The notes: a model not told the origin generated them from the letters alone. Shown: positions 21,600 through 33,375, counted from the first letter of the stretch. The stretch is DNA of 64,000 nucleotides from Nereocystis luetkeana (GCA_031213475.1 JARUPZ010000012.1:9692727-9756726); one strand, 5' to 3'. Translations and numbers: made by a program.

Positions 21600-22724
21600 G
21601 TTTCCCTTCTCACGAGCGCCCTCCTTTTTCGGAGGTTCAGGACCTAGCTAGCAAAGGCTGATTGCACCCTACCGACGTGGGTATCGTCCTACTCGTTCGA
21701 CAGCCGTCTCCCCCCCTTGCGCCGAACACGCAGCACCCGGTGGGTCGTATGGCCTGTTTATTGAACGACGAACCTATTTCGCATTTATGTGCCGCTGCTC
21801 ATGCGCCCCTGGGCCATGCAGGCTTGCCATTCCACAGCTTCCCGCTACTTGGGAACCGCGCGCACTCTACGTGTTCGAACGTTTCTATTGGTGGAGTGAT
21901 ATGAGCATATGCACCCGGTGGTGGTTACGCAACTGCTTGAAGTGCCAAGCACCGAAAGCGTCGCGGCAGACGGTCCGGTGGGCCACCATCACGACGCCCT
22001 TGCCAGAAGGGCCCGGCATCGCCGTCAGCGTCGAATACCTCGGCCCTCTCCCGGTGACGCCTCGAGGCAATACCTACACCTTGCTTTTCACTCATCGCCT
22101 CAGCCGCCGAGCCGACATGTTCGCAGTCACAGCGGCTGAGTTCACCGCTGGGGGCACGGCTAGCATTCCCATCAACCGGTATATCCCCCTCTGGGGATGC
22201 CCACGCAACAATATCTCGGACAACGGCCTCCAGGTCTGCTCCAAGCTTTCGCACGCAGTTTAACAGCTCGTAGGGTTCGGAAAATATCCACCAGCTCCTA
22301 CCACGCAAACGTCAACGGTGGGGAGGAACGTGTACACCACACGATGGTCCAGATGCTGGCAACGGTTGTCAACGAGCTCCAAAACAAATGGGACGAACAG
22401 CTCTCTCATGCCGAGTTTGAGTACAATGTTTGCGTCAGCGCCGCCACGAGTTTGGCTCCGAACGAGGTCCATATGAGTCGGCTGCCACGCCTCCCTCTCA
22501 CGATTTTCGAGCGTGCCGGAGTGGCCGGCCTCCAGAGTTTGGCCCGCGACCGCCTAGCCTACTGCGACTTGGCGGCGGACCGCCAGCAGCGCGCGTACTG
22601 CTTGCGTGAACCGCCGCAACCCCGCCCTCTCCGACGCACTGCGTCCAGTCTCCAATTCCGCCGTTGGCGGCTTGACGTGAGTGTACAATACGGCGGCCAC
22701 CATCCGCCAGGACGCGAAGCCTGA
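21600..22724 (+). pseudogene. Ty3/gypsy integrase, frameshifted
   Basis: Integrase read in three successive frames. The first (to about 21,830) has the His pair in HLCAAAHAPLGHAG. The second (21,787-22,263) has CLKC, completing the H2C2 zinc finger, then EYLGPLPVTPRGNTYTLLFT and SDNGLQ. The third (22,197-22,724) has NVNGGEERVHHTM and FEYNVCVSAAT. The catalytic core should be D,D,E. Here the first D is replaced by E in EYLGPLP, the second D (SDNG) and the E (NGGEE) are visible. Frameshifts and the first-D change make it non-functional. It lies on plus between the PBS and the 3' LTR. Confidence 0.8.
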
Positions 22725-22829
22725 CACGGACGCTTAGGTCCTCAAGGCCAAACTCTCACTCACCTAGACGGGCCCCTGCAAATTCCTCGCAGTTCGCCCC
22801 TGCTCCTCAGCGGACACCCCGGACGGATG

Positions 22830-23575
22830 TCCTCTCGGGGCTAAGCTCCAGTATGTGGATCTTCCTTCCGATATACCCGGCGCTGATGCTCGCCGGCGCG
22901 TATCGGCCCAACGCCGCAAGCCTTGTGTCAATCCCCACAACCGTGACTATATGCCGAAACATTTGCCAGCGGAATTGACGCAATACGTGCTCAACATCTT
23001 CTCCAAGAAATCACCCCCATACCACGTCACCCAGGACGACACTCCGACCCCTCTCCAACGACTCGAAGTGAGAAAGATGACAGGAAACCAATCAGTTCGA
23101 GGTCGCGGTGTTGTTATCGCGGCGATGTACAATACGCACTGGACAGGACTCTCCCGACCATCGTGGGAACGGAAAATGGACCTTCGGCTTCCTCGCCGCG
23201 ATTTTTTGCGCTACTGGGCCAGCACCCCGAACCAGCACCGCCAAACCAACCGCCTATATCGCCGGCTGCGAGTTGGTGCGGCACAACGGGAGCTTTCTCG
23301 GACTAACGGCGAGCGGTTTCTGGCACCCGGTTTTGGCTGCGTGTCGTACGCTGCCTCGCCGATACTGCAGCACCGTGCTTCCCAATGCGGCCCACGTTTG
23401 GTACAAGGGCGATGACGGTCTGCGGTGGCTCAGGAAAATCAGCGCGACTACACCAACGAATGGGTATGTTTGGTTCGAGTTTTGGACGACCCAGGGCCGA
23501 TCTAGCTTCCTCATTCTCCCGTGCGCTACACAACTTCAACGAGAGCTGTACGAGGTTCTTGGTGTCTGCAAATAG
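22830..23575 (+). pseudogene. Ty3/gypsy pol C-terminus with chromodomain-like segment
   Basis: Continues pol after the integrase, again across frameshifts (frames 22,855-23,415 and 23,108-23,575). Visible segments are LTQYVLNIFSKKSPPYHVTQ, then VIAAMYNTHWTGLSRPSWER, whose Y..HW.GL..PSWE spacing matches the chromodomain of chromovirus integrases (Y.V.W.G....WE), then LYRRLRVGAAQRELSRTNGE and WYKGDDGL-W. A chromodomain targets new copies to modified chromatin. The stop at about 23,575 is followed by the 3' LTR. Confidence 0.65.
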
Positions 23576-23599
23576 ACTTGGCTAGCGCGTTTGCACGGG

Positions 23600-24512
23600 G
23601 GGTCCAGGGTTAATGAGGATGAATCTCGAGGCACACGGTGGATAGTCGATTTTGGCTTCTCGGCTGCACTCGATTTGTGTTTCTTAACGTGTTCCTGGAC
23701 TCTGTGAGGTTGTCTTCTACTGTTTGACGTTTTTCGAGTTCTCAGGTCGGGTTTTTTCTTCTGCTCGGGGTGTTCCTGATTTTTTTCTTGGGCCGGGTTG
23801 GGAATGGTTTTAGCGTATTTTATCCTGCCGACCCCCTCACTCAGTGTCGGGGCTGGTCTGGGTAGTCGGGCCACTCATTTGTGGCACGGAACACGTTTCC
23901 GGAGCTTTGGTCTGGGTTTAGGTGTTTTTTGGCGTATTCCGTGTTTTTTTTCCTTCTCATCTTGACGATCCCCCCTCCGCTCGGGAGCTGGGGGCGATCT
24001 GGATAAAATTGATAATGCATATGGGGCATAAGACCGCCTCGCTTTTAGTGTTAACTTTTCGCTTTGCCGTAGACACTTTCTCGCCCCACCTCCCTTGCGG
24101 GTGGTACTGCGATGACCTTCGTTGACGAATTGTTCTTGTCCCTTACGGCTAGGCCTTCCTTTCCATAATTTGTTTCTGGCGTACCTTGCCGGCTTCGTAA
24201 CCTTGCCGTTCAGAGGTGTGGGAGGGGGCTTTGAGGGGCCGCATCTTCGACTCATGTTCTGGCCCGTGCAATCGGAAGTTTCACGAAATTCCCATAATTC
24301 TGCATATACGGCTCATCAGAGTGGGCTAGTGTTATGGTACTGCTTTGAATGAAAAAATTACCTGGGTTCGGGTATTGGGATCGTGTTTGTAGTACTTGGG
24401 AGGCATATCTTAGATGGAATACCAGGGGCTTTCCCAGCGAGGCAGGAGGCTTGCTCTCAGTCTTTCATCGTGCACGAAAGGAATAAAGCTGCTCTTCTTT
24501 TATCTCTGGAGC
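23600..24512 (+). mobile_element. Ty3/gypsy 3' LTR
   Basis: About 900 bp lie directly after the pol frame. Its 3' part matches the 5' LTR remnant at 20,640-20,840, and its whole length matches the reverse complement of 25,080-25,940. Inside it a CGTATT...CCTGCCGACCCCC block is repeated in degenerate form about 170 bp later (23,815 and 23,932). Exact termini are not resolved because clear TG...CA ends and a target duplication are not visible. Confidence 0.65.
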
Positions 24513-25029
24513 CAGTGTCACCCGGGGACGTCCCCGGATCTTATATCCTCCCATGCATTGAAGGCTCCAACAACCTGGGAACAAAAACGGGCATCCCCCG
24601 GGTCGCTACCGCCCCGCAAGGTGTTTAAACTCCAACGCTACCGGCTGAATATGGTTGGCTGGGGCTCTCGGAGCCAGCGTGCGGCGATCATTTCCCACCG
24701 GGGCCACAGCGAGGTCCCGCCGCACCCGGGGACAATAATATTCCATCCCCTGATCATAAAAAAATGATATGTCTACCACTCCAACAAACTGGGGACGAAA
24801 ACGGAGTTCCCGCAGGTCGATAGGTTGCGTATGACCGTGACCGTATGATTTCCGGGTGGGGGGGGGGGTGAGCCACACTAAACACCAAGTGATACGCTGA
24901 TTAGGGGATGGTTGACATCCTTCCCTCCCCCACACGAACGTCTCGCAATTTCTGTGGATCCGACAGCGCACGTTCTCTTTCAGCCGTAGGAGGACTGAAT
25001 TATTTCCTCAAATTAGTCGGTGTCCGGAA
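24513..25029. other. Interval between inverted LTRs
   Basis: No gene. A diverged direct repeat occurs (24,568-24,605 and 24,781-24,818, sharing CCAACAA.CTGG-GA and AAAACGG). Confidence 0.5.
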
Positions 25030-25940
25030 ACTTGCAGAGAGTGATGAGCTCTAGGTCGGGGCAATTTGTATCCCTTGTTAGGTTTGACTCGTTGAGACTC
25101 GCGTGTGATGTTTGCTTAAAGATAGGAGAATATCAGCTTTATTCTTTGCGTGCACGGCGGAGACCGAGAGCAAGGCTCGTGTCTCGCTGGGAAAATCCCT
25201 GTTTTCCGTCTAAGATACGCCTTTCAGCCACATTCAAAGCAATATAGTAACACTAGCCCACTCTGATGAGCCGTGCATGCAGAATTACGGGATTTTCGTT
25301 GAAACCCCGATTGCACGAGCTAAAACACGAGTCGAAGATGCGGCCCCTCAAACCCCCCTCCCACACCTCTGAACGGCTAGGTTACGAAGCCGGCAAGATG
25401 CGCCAAAGAGGAAATAAAGAATGGAAGACCTAGCCGTAAGGGGCGAGAATAATTAGTCAACGAAAGCCATCGCCATGCCACCCGCAAGGGAGGTGGGGCG
25501 AGAAAGTGTCTACGGAAAAGCGAAAAGTTAACACTAAAAGCGAGGCGGTTTTGTGCCCCATACTTTATACGTTGTCAATTTCATCCCGATGGCCCCCAGC
25601 TCCCGAGCAGGGGGGGGGGTCGGCAAGATGAGAAGGAAAATAACACGGAATACGCTAAAAAGCACCTAAACCCAGGCCAAAACTCCGGAAACGTGTCCTG
25701 CGCCACATTTGAGCGGCCCGGTTACCCAGACCAGCCCCGACACCGAGGGGGGGGGTCGGCAGGACAAAATACGCGAAAGTCATCCCCAACCCAGTCCAAG
25801 AAAAAAAAAGCAGGAGCATACCGAGCAGAAAAACCCCGGCCCGAACACTCGGAAAACGTCAAAAAGTAGAAGACACCCCCCAAAGCCCAGGAAAACAGCA
25901 AGCACAACAATATCGGGCGCAGCCAAGAACCCCTCCCCTA
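25030..25940 (-). mobile_element. LTR of the same gypsy family, inverted
   Basis: This is the reverse complement of the 3' LTR over about 850 bp, for example the blocks GGGAGGTGGGGCGAGAAAGT, GAAAAGTTAACACTAAAAGC and CCCAGCTCCCGAGC. Pol sequence is not attached, so it is a solo LTR or the end of a second, deleted element. Divergence from the 3' LTR is visible throughout, so the pair is not a recent duplication. Confidence 0.7.
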
Positions 25941-25980
25941 CAGGAAGCCCGTGTCCCCGGGCATCCGGGTCCGCGTGTCG

Positions 25981-26113
25981 ACCTGTCAGTTACTGGCGTG
26001 GAAGGTGCCTGGCTGGCGTCCGTTCGGGGATCCGCTACGGTGCTTCGCATAACTCGGGGCGGAAACCCGAACGGACGCCAGCCAGGCATCTTCCGCGCCG
26101 GTAACTGGCAGGT
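25981..26113 (+). repeat. Hairpin with 48-bp stem and 37-nt loop
   Basis: Arms 25,981-26,028 and 26,066-26,113 are reverse complements except at four positions. On the plus strand all four are G-U pairs, so an RNA from that strand would fold into an unbroken 48-bp stem. On the minus strand the same positions are A-C mismatches. It may be a hairpin RNA precursor, or a foldback element whose cytosines decayed. Confidence 0.85.
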
Positions 26114-26267
26114 CGGCCGCGGCACGACCCACCCTTCCTGTCCGCCGCCGGCATTGCCAGGAGAAAGCAGTACCACAACAATAGACATTGTTGTGCGTGT
26201 TGTCTGTGCCACGCTTGTTTGGCGATATATTGAAACCATTTCGTTCGGCCCACCAAGGAGGAGACGG

Positions 26268-26345
26268 GTGGGGGGTACTCAATATCATGCAAACATGCAT
26301 GGCCGTAGTCGTATGACCATAGACCGGGGGGTATTGGTCACGGAA
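26268..26345 (+). mobile_element. Element E, terminal fragment
   Basis: A G-rich start then GGGGTACTC, ATCATGC and GCATGGCCGTAGTCGTATGA match the 5' end of the element-E copy at 51,985-52,465. The rest of the element is missing. Confidence 0.6.
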
Positions 26346-27427
26346 TAATTCTGGGCGCCCTCGGTACAGTATTGACACACGTAAGCTTCATTTCTATACT
26401 AGACTGTGCTTTTACATTTCTCGTAGACGAGTGGTTGATAAACTTTGCGCCCGGTATTACACGGACGGGTTGACAGCCCCGCCCCACCCCCCCATCCCCT
26501 TGCTACATTCAACTATCGAACGAAGTGGATTTCTTGATTCTTACTGCAAGTTTAGAACATTTCTCTGTTATATATTTTCACTCTCTGGATACATGGTCGG
26601 TGTATTTCTCTGTACTGCTAGTCTGCATATTTTACGTGTGCATTCGTCGCTATGTCCCAACAAAAGTCCATTACTCCTTCGCGGCGTCGCAACAACCTCA
26701 ACCGTTCCTGCTTCGCTTATGATGGGTGACCAACCCTTGCCCAGCTACTGCAAAAACGCGCATAACCTGACAACACACAAAGGCATACTACTGCTGTGTG
26801 TAGGTTTGAAGCATGGACGAGCATGCAGACCGCAAAAATATCACGCAGACCTTGGAACCTGCGCGAGTCTCACTATGTATACATATACTATTATAGACAA
26901 ACATACTCGCCACGATATTACTTCGTACGTTAACTACTACGACGCCGTTACTGGCCCTAGGTTTTTACTTCTGAAAGGATACCAGTCGAACAGAAGCGGC
27001 AATTATCATACTTTGCTTCTGGACCACCTTCCAAACTGCCATGGTTGTTATATGCCCAAAGGGTGAATGAACAGTTGGAGACCGGCTTGTGTCGGAGAGA
27101 GACAAGACGTATTACAGCAAAAAAATCACAACTGTATCTCAAAAATAGACAATATTCCCATGATCAGCTTCTTGACCAAGGACATACAAATAAATACGTA
27201 GTAATAGCAGCCTAGCACATTTCTACCGCCTCCCCGTATACAAAGAAGACGTGTGATGCAACTACGAAACAAATCTTGCACAAATAGCCTAGCAGCCGAA
27301 CCACGTTTCTGCCGCCCTCCCATACAAAGAAAGCGTTTGGTGCTACGTACTACGACGCAAATAAATGTTACCATTAAGTGGATGCAACCCCGCAATGCAC
27401 ATGCCCCTCCCAGTGATTCAGACGATG
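26346..27427. other. No supportable gene
   Basis: A 211-codon plus-strand open frame (26,431-27,066) has no recognisable domain and biased composition. The repeated phrase CCGCC-TCCC-ATACAAAGAA occurs at 27,228-27,250 and 27,311-27,335 with shared flanks. Confidence 0.4.
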
Positions 27428-27830
27428 TTCGGCGACCCCAGAAGCGCTGTTTCAGCAGCCCTGAAGCGATCCAGATGCTGTCCAGCGACCCCAGAAGCGA
27501 TGTTCTGGCAGCCCAAAAACGTGAAGAGAAAACAGCGACCCCAGAAGCGATGATCCAGAGGCTCTAAGCGATCGATGATGATACGGCGACTTCAGAAGAC
27601 GTTCTCCCCCGGCAATCCAAAAATATAGATTATACTGTGGCCCGATCCCGAAAGTATACGTCGGCGACCCCACGATACTGTTGTTAATGCGGCAACTCCG
27701 GAAGCTCCGGCAGTCCCATTGAACTGTGCTGTAGCGATTCCGAAAGTTGTCTTTAGGGCAATCCCAAGCGCTCTTGTTTTCAGCGATCCCACGAAACGTC
27801 TTTTCGGCGACCCCCCGCGTTTGGAACGCG
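27428..27830 (+). repeat. GCGACCCCAGAAGCGATG minisatellite, degenerate
   Basis: Units of about 26-40 bp carry GGCGACCCCAGAAGCG or close variants (GCAACTCCGGAAG, GCGATTCCGAAAG, GCGATCCCACGAAACG). The clearest units are at 27,430-27,545; divergence increases to the right. Frames through it give repeated 'DPRS' or 'TPEA' peptides and are not taken as genes. Confidence 0.65.
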
Positions 27831-27955
27831 ACCTCTACTATGGCTAGCTGTCCCTGTTGTGTTTTCGTAATTTTTAATGTGAAGCCCCTGAGCAAGGGCG
27901 TGGTCAAAGTGAACAACCATATTATTTTCGGTGTCATTGGGGCGGAGTTGGGCTC

Positions 27956-28740
27956 CTATCGCAGCAGCCGTGCGCCTACTACTCGCCTGTGGACGCGGAG
28001 CCCCTTGCGCGCAGCACTCGGCGCCGTTGTGCGTAGTCGTCTTGTGCACAGAGCACCACTTCTGCCCAGCACTGCCCCCTGATCCAGATTCATTCTTTTA
28101 GCCGACGGGCTTGTCGCTTGTCCCGTGGACCTTGGTTGGCAGGCACGGTTGGCAGGCACGTCGCAGCCGCTCCCGCAGTGCCCTGCCTTGCCGCAGTTGT
28201 GAAAAATATTAGCACTAGGATCAGGTGATGTTGATGCTGCTGCCATGGCCGTGTCACGTCCAGCAGTCCTTCCCTTTTTCGTTCCTCGACAGCCCGGCCA
28301 GGTAGAGGCAACGCAGTACAGATTGTTTTTTCGGGAGATCGAAGTCTGGGTCCTTCGAGGACATCAGCTTGACGTCCCGGTACTTCTCCGATGTCGGTGG
28401 AGTGTCTTGTCCGTGATAGGTTCCTCTATCTCGGTCAATAGATTGCGCAGTCGCGTGAGCTCATTGGTGCAGGTGCCGGGGTCTTGCCCCAGCGTCAAGC
28501 TCGTAATCGCGACTGCCTCTTGTGTGGCGCGTGTCGTGTCGTTGGTGGTCTTCAACTGTTTCGACTCCAGCTCCTGACGAGCTTGAATTCGTTGCTGCGA
28601 GTTCCTCGTGCGCCCTTTGCGTGCTTCGTCGCCAGCAGCACCGCCGGTTCATTCTGTGTGATCAAGTGGAGGATAGCAAAAACAACCTCGTTGGCTCTGT
28701 CATACTAGGTTTGGCGTTGCTCGAGAGACTCTTGCGAGGA
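27956..28740 (-). pseudogene. Ty1/copia-type gag remnant
   Basis: Read on minus, the frames carry VEDHQRHDTRHTRGSRDY and, in another frame, ITSLTLGQDPGTCTNELTRL with RNLLTEIEEPITDKTL. This is the 'L.LGQDP..Y.NEL..LRN.L.EIEEPI.DK' pattern of the UBN2-type gag of copia elements. A degenerate CCHC knuckle follows at about 28,195 (FHNCGKAGHCGSGC), where the first Cys position is Phe. Frameshifts and stops break it, and no integrase or RT follows. The minus strand agrees for all parts. Confidence 0.6.
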
Positions 28741-28821
28741 AGCTGCCGTCCCCGTCGTCGTAATGCTGGGCCTGGCTTGCCTCTCCAATATGTGAAAGAC
28801 AGCTGGACGGGCGATGCTCAA

Positions 28822-29215
28822 TGTTATAAGGATTTCCCTGGGTCGGGTAATATATTAGTCTTTGCCCCTCTAGCTTAGTAGGTAATGCCTTCAAATTTGA
28901 CGTCGTCCAGGTCACGGGGTTCGAACCTCACTTCGATCGTTTCTCTTATAGAAACGCTTGCTCGTGCGCCCCTGAAAACACATCTCCCTGGTTCCCCAGG
29001 TACTGAAACGAAGCGGGTAGGTCAGCGTACAGTCGTATAATATGACGCATACGGTGCCGACGCCCCAAAGATCCCGCCGTTCAGAGGGGGGGAGAGTGGT
29101 ATAAGGATTTCCCTGGGTTGGGTATTCCATCGATCTTTTACCCCTATAGCTCAGGAGGTAACACTTTCACATCAACTTGAAGCAGGCCGTCTTGTACCAG
29201 TACTCAAACTGGTCG
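28822..29215 (+). mobile_element. SINE family S2, tRNA-body-tRNA dimer
   Basis: The first head has an A box at 28,871-28,882 (TAGCTTAGTAGG) and a B box at 28,918-28,927 (GGTTCGAACC). A hairpin-like TTTCTCTTATAGAAACG and the body follow to 29,100. The leader ATAAGGATTTCCCTGGGT (28,826) recurs at 29,101, followed by a second head (A box at 29,147-29,158). The 275-bp period matches the ~268 bp in the inverted copy at 19.8-20.1 kb, so the dimer layout is a property of the family. Confidence 0.75.
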
Positions 29216-29244
29216 GGGTGGGTCCACCTCAATATTTGGTATAT

Positions 29245-31245
29245 GAGGGGAAGCAGATTCCATTCAACTTTCGAAACTTCCATTTGACTTCCAAACGACT
29301 GCCAAATGGAAGTTCAACTTCCGAAAGACTTCCAACTAGAAGTTGAATGGAAATCAAATGGGACGATTGGGAGCCAAATGGAAGTAGATGGAAGCTGAAA
29401 TGGAAGCATATGGCAGTTTTGATGAAAGTAGATGGAAGTTGGGAGATCCCATGAAATACAATAAAAGTCCATGGAAGATAATTTCCCATGCATTTCTGCG
29501 GAAACTTCCATCTACGTCCGCAGACGCTTCTATCTCCTCCTATAATAGGCAATCTCCCCTTCCTCCTACTTACACGTAGTTCCAACCACTTCCATTCGAC
29601 TTCCTTTCAACTTCCGAAACTGATATATAAAAAATCCACAACTTTCACTCTAGTTAACTCTAGTTTCCACGGAAAATTCTTCCATGTACGTCCGCAGACG
29701 CTGCCATCCGAGCTGGGTTCCCGACTGCTGTGTAGGAGGAGATAATGTTTCTGCAATATTCCTATGCTTTGCATATGCTTTTACGTACACGTACTGCGAC
29801 TATATATAACCTAAAAACAACGTGGATATGATAGGGGGGTGGAGGGTGGAATGTGATATAGCTCCGCGGTCTATGCCCCGCACCATGGTTATGATGCTGG
29901 GCTCAAATCCCGGGTTGCGACGTTTTTTTTACGTTCGACGATTTCTGACCGTTTACGGTTCGCGCTTTGCGTTCAAGGGCTCCGGTGGCTCCTGTGGAGG
30001 GCTAGTTATATGCCTGCACCTTGTGGGTGGGAGCAGGGCGCCAAATGGGATAGCATCCGGGTGGGATCAGGTCCGGGCGGGATCAGGAGAGCAAAGCAGG
30101 GGCCTGTTTTGTTTTTCCTCTTTTTATATGAAACATTCTCAGAAATTTATCTATCAGCAGCACTGAGAACTCTACTACTGTACTGTTCCATCCACTCTTA
30201 TATGCAATCTTACCTTCCACGTGCTAACACGTAGTTCCATCCACTTCCATTCGACTTCCATTCAACTTCCAAAACCTACATCTAACTTCAAAACTTCTAT
30301 CTACCTAACTTCATTTTCCACGGAAACTTCTTCCATGCACGTCCGCAGACACCTCCATCCACTCTTAACTTGTATGCAATCTTACCTTCCATCTACTTTT
30401 ATGTAGTTCCATCCACTTCCATTCGACTTCCATTCAACTTCCAAAACTTTACAATTTAACTTCCGCAACTTCTACTCTACTTAACTAGATCAAAGACCAT
30501 GCGAGCTCGATGGAAGCTAAGCGGGGAAGTCGATGGAAGAAGGTGGCAATTCATCTTGCATATATATGGGAGTGGATCGAATCTTAATCTTTTACGGACG
30601 TAGGCGGAAGTTTACGTGGAAATTGGAGTTGAAAGGAATCTAAAGAAATAAACCGTATTCGTTGGAAGTTGAATGGAAGTATATGGAAGTAGGTGGGAGT
30701 TGTAAGCTTAAATATCGGAGTGGACAGCAACTTCGTCGGACACACATACATGGGAGTTTACTTGACAATATAGAAGTCAGATGGAAATTTTTAATGTTGA
30801 ATTGAAGTCAACTGGAAGTTTTGGAAGTCGAATGGAAGTGTTGGGAGTTGAATGGAAGTCGAATGGAATTTGGGTGGTAGTAGGTGGAAGTTGGTGGAAG
30901 TAGATGGAAGTAGATGCAACTATGTCAGGGAGTATGGAAGCTTAGTGGAAGGTCGACCAAGGTTCCACCGGGCATGACCGTGGAAGCTTCCACTTTTTGC
31001 TTCCACTAAGCTTCTACTAGCTTGCACTATAGCCTCTTAAGAAGAAATTACATGGAAGTGCGTGGAAGTTTCCATCTACTTCCAATCCACTTCCAACTAC
31101 TTCCATCAACTTCCATCTACGCTCGTAGCTTCCATTGGACTTCCAAAACTTCCATTTCACTTCCCTATGGAAGTTGAATGGCACTTTTGGAAATCCAAAG
31201 GAAAAATTGGATGGAAGTCGAATGGAAGTTTCCACTCATTGACCA
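29245..31245. repeat. GGAAGT/ACTTCC array with strand switches
   Basis: About 2 kb are built from GGAAGT-type hexamers spaced 8-14 bp apart (TTGAATGGAAGT, TCGAATGGAAGT, GTAGATGGAAGT and complements). Direction changes several times, so many segments are complementary. Within 29,500-30,490 a longer unit recurs, containing CGTCCGCAGAC (29,515, 29,689, 30,340) and GTAGTTCCA-CCACTTCCATT (29,577, 30,231, 30,404). Spacings of 174 and 172 bp indicate a higher-order repeat. Spurious frames through it encode nothing recognisable. Confidence 0.85.
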
Positions 31246-33167
31246 AGTAATGAGGAACACCGTGCTCATACCGCTGAATTGCTGTATACACCTCAATGCG
31301 CTTGAAAGGCTGCCATTCGCGTTAAAATCGCCCGTGTTTCAGCTGAGTTGTAAGTTGTCTCGTACGAAACAGCAGCAACGAAGTACTTGCACTCGACCAC
31401 AAAGGACGCGCCCTTGCTTTAGATTACGCGCAGTTAGTCTTGCTCTACAAGCAGCAGTGCAGCAGCAGTGATATAGCAGTCTCGAGTGAGTCCGTCACGT
31501 ACACACGAAAGCAATCGATTATGATGTATCGCCACTGGGATCCCCATCGACCGAATGTACTCGTCGTACAGTACTCGAAAAGGTAATAGCCCCGCCACAT
31601 ACCTCCAATGATAATTTTTCAACCCTTTCGAGATGTTTACAGCAGTATACTCGTACTCACAATCCAGGGTTCACCCAAGTGCGCAGCAGGAGTATATACT
31701 CGTGGTTCGCGGCAATAGCTCTAGATGACGATGATGGTCGTAGTAGCTGTAAGCAACCCTTTGTGTCAGCAAGAAACTCCCGATAGCGATGATCGTGGCA
31801 GCTCTGTAGATTTTCTTCTGGCTGTCCGCTACCGTTCTTCGTACAGCAGCAGCTGGAGATAGATGATGATCGCCTTATCTTTGTGTGGAGAGGTTCAGTG
31901 TTGCAGCCGCCGGGCCTCAGCCGTTGTCGCTTCTCGATCTATGATGGATTTTATGCGTCGTGTTCCTGAGCACAGCCAACACAGGGCTCTACACTATTAA
32001 TATTAACAAGTATGTTGGGTATCGGATATCAAACTTCTTGGATCGAGCTCGATAGGATATCGATAAAAAAAAAGCTCTGCGATACAGCAATTTCGACATT
32101 CGATACCTGCTATACCACAGCTTTCGTTTATTAATAGTGTCAGCGGAACAAAAACACCGGGGCGGGGGTGCCAGAGGGAATGTACAGCATAGATAGGGCA
32201 ACACGAGTTCGATACGATACACGGGTTTGGGGGGTCGTTCTTCTTCTTCGCGTCCTCACTTCGTTGTCCTGTTTTGTTTCTTCGTCATGTTTTTTTGCCG
32301 ATTGATTGCCAAACGCTCGTGCACGTTGCCGGGCGGAAAGCATTCTACGTACAGTCAGTAGTGAAAATTTACGAGGTACATCTCGAAAGTTCGATAATCC
32401 CACGTATCGAAACGTTTGATACTGTATCCAACACAACTCCATATACCAGGTACAGCCCTTCATTCGTGCCTATTAATAGTCGTGTCTGCCTACGGCATAT
32501 CACTATGTTCCTAAACTTAATGATCGTTTTTATATTCTTATTTAGAACAAACGGCTATTATATTGAAGTACATATCCGAACTCACTCTTCGCCGGTTCCA
32601 GGCCGGTTCCAGGTGTTGGTCGGCTTTTGGGTGCGCTGGGACCTCGCCCTCTGATATGTATATGCAGTGCCGTGGGGGCCGTTTTTTTCCCCTCTCCTCA
32701 TGGGTTCGGTTTTTCTCGTGATTTTCCCGAACGTGGAGGAGCACGTTTGTGTAGGGTTTGACGGACCTTTCTGGTATTTTATTTCGGGATGGGTGGGGGG
32801 GGGGCAGTTGCTTGTATTTGTTGCGCTATTCTCCTCACGTTACTGCCTGCGATTGATTATTGGCTGATTGCCGTCACGGCCGAGCGAGCGCTGTTTGGTC
32901 GCCGTCGACCCCGAGTTCGATCCGTTTTTTTTCCCTGTGCCACGCGACAAATATATGTACTGGTAGTAGATTGAACATATGCACAACATGACGGGGGGGC
33001 AGAACCCCCTACTCTCCCACTTCATTGATCACAACATAGAGAGGCAAACCTACCCATACGCTATAGGTGTATACGCGGAGTAAAAACCTGTCACAACGAC
33101 ATCCGCTCAATCTTACAACTGGCACGAGAACGCTCGGGGGGCGGGGCGAGGGGCGGGCTTACTCAGT
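31246..33167. other. No supportable gene
   Basis: Open frames are short (up to about 126 codons, 32,274-32,654) and lack motifs. There are a few CAG runs near 31,440-31,470 and a TACCAGGTA dyad at 32,444. No named repeat. Confidence 0.45.
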
Positions 33168-33375
<208 letters not shown>

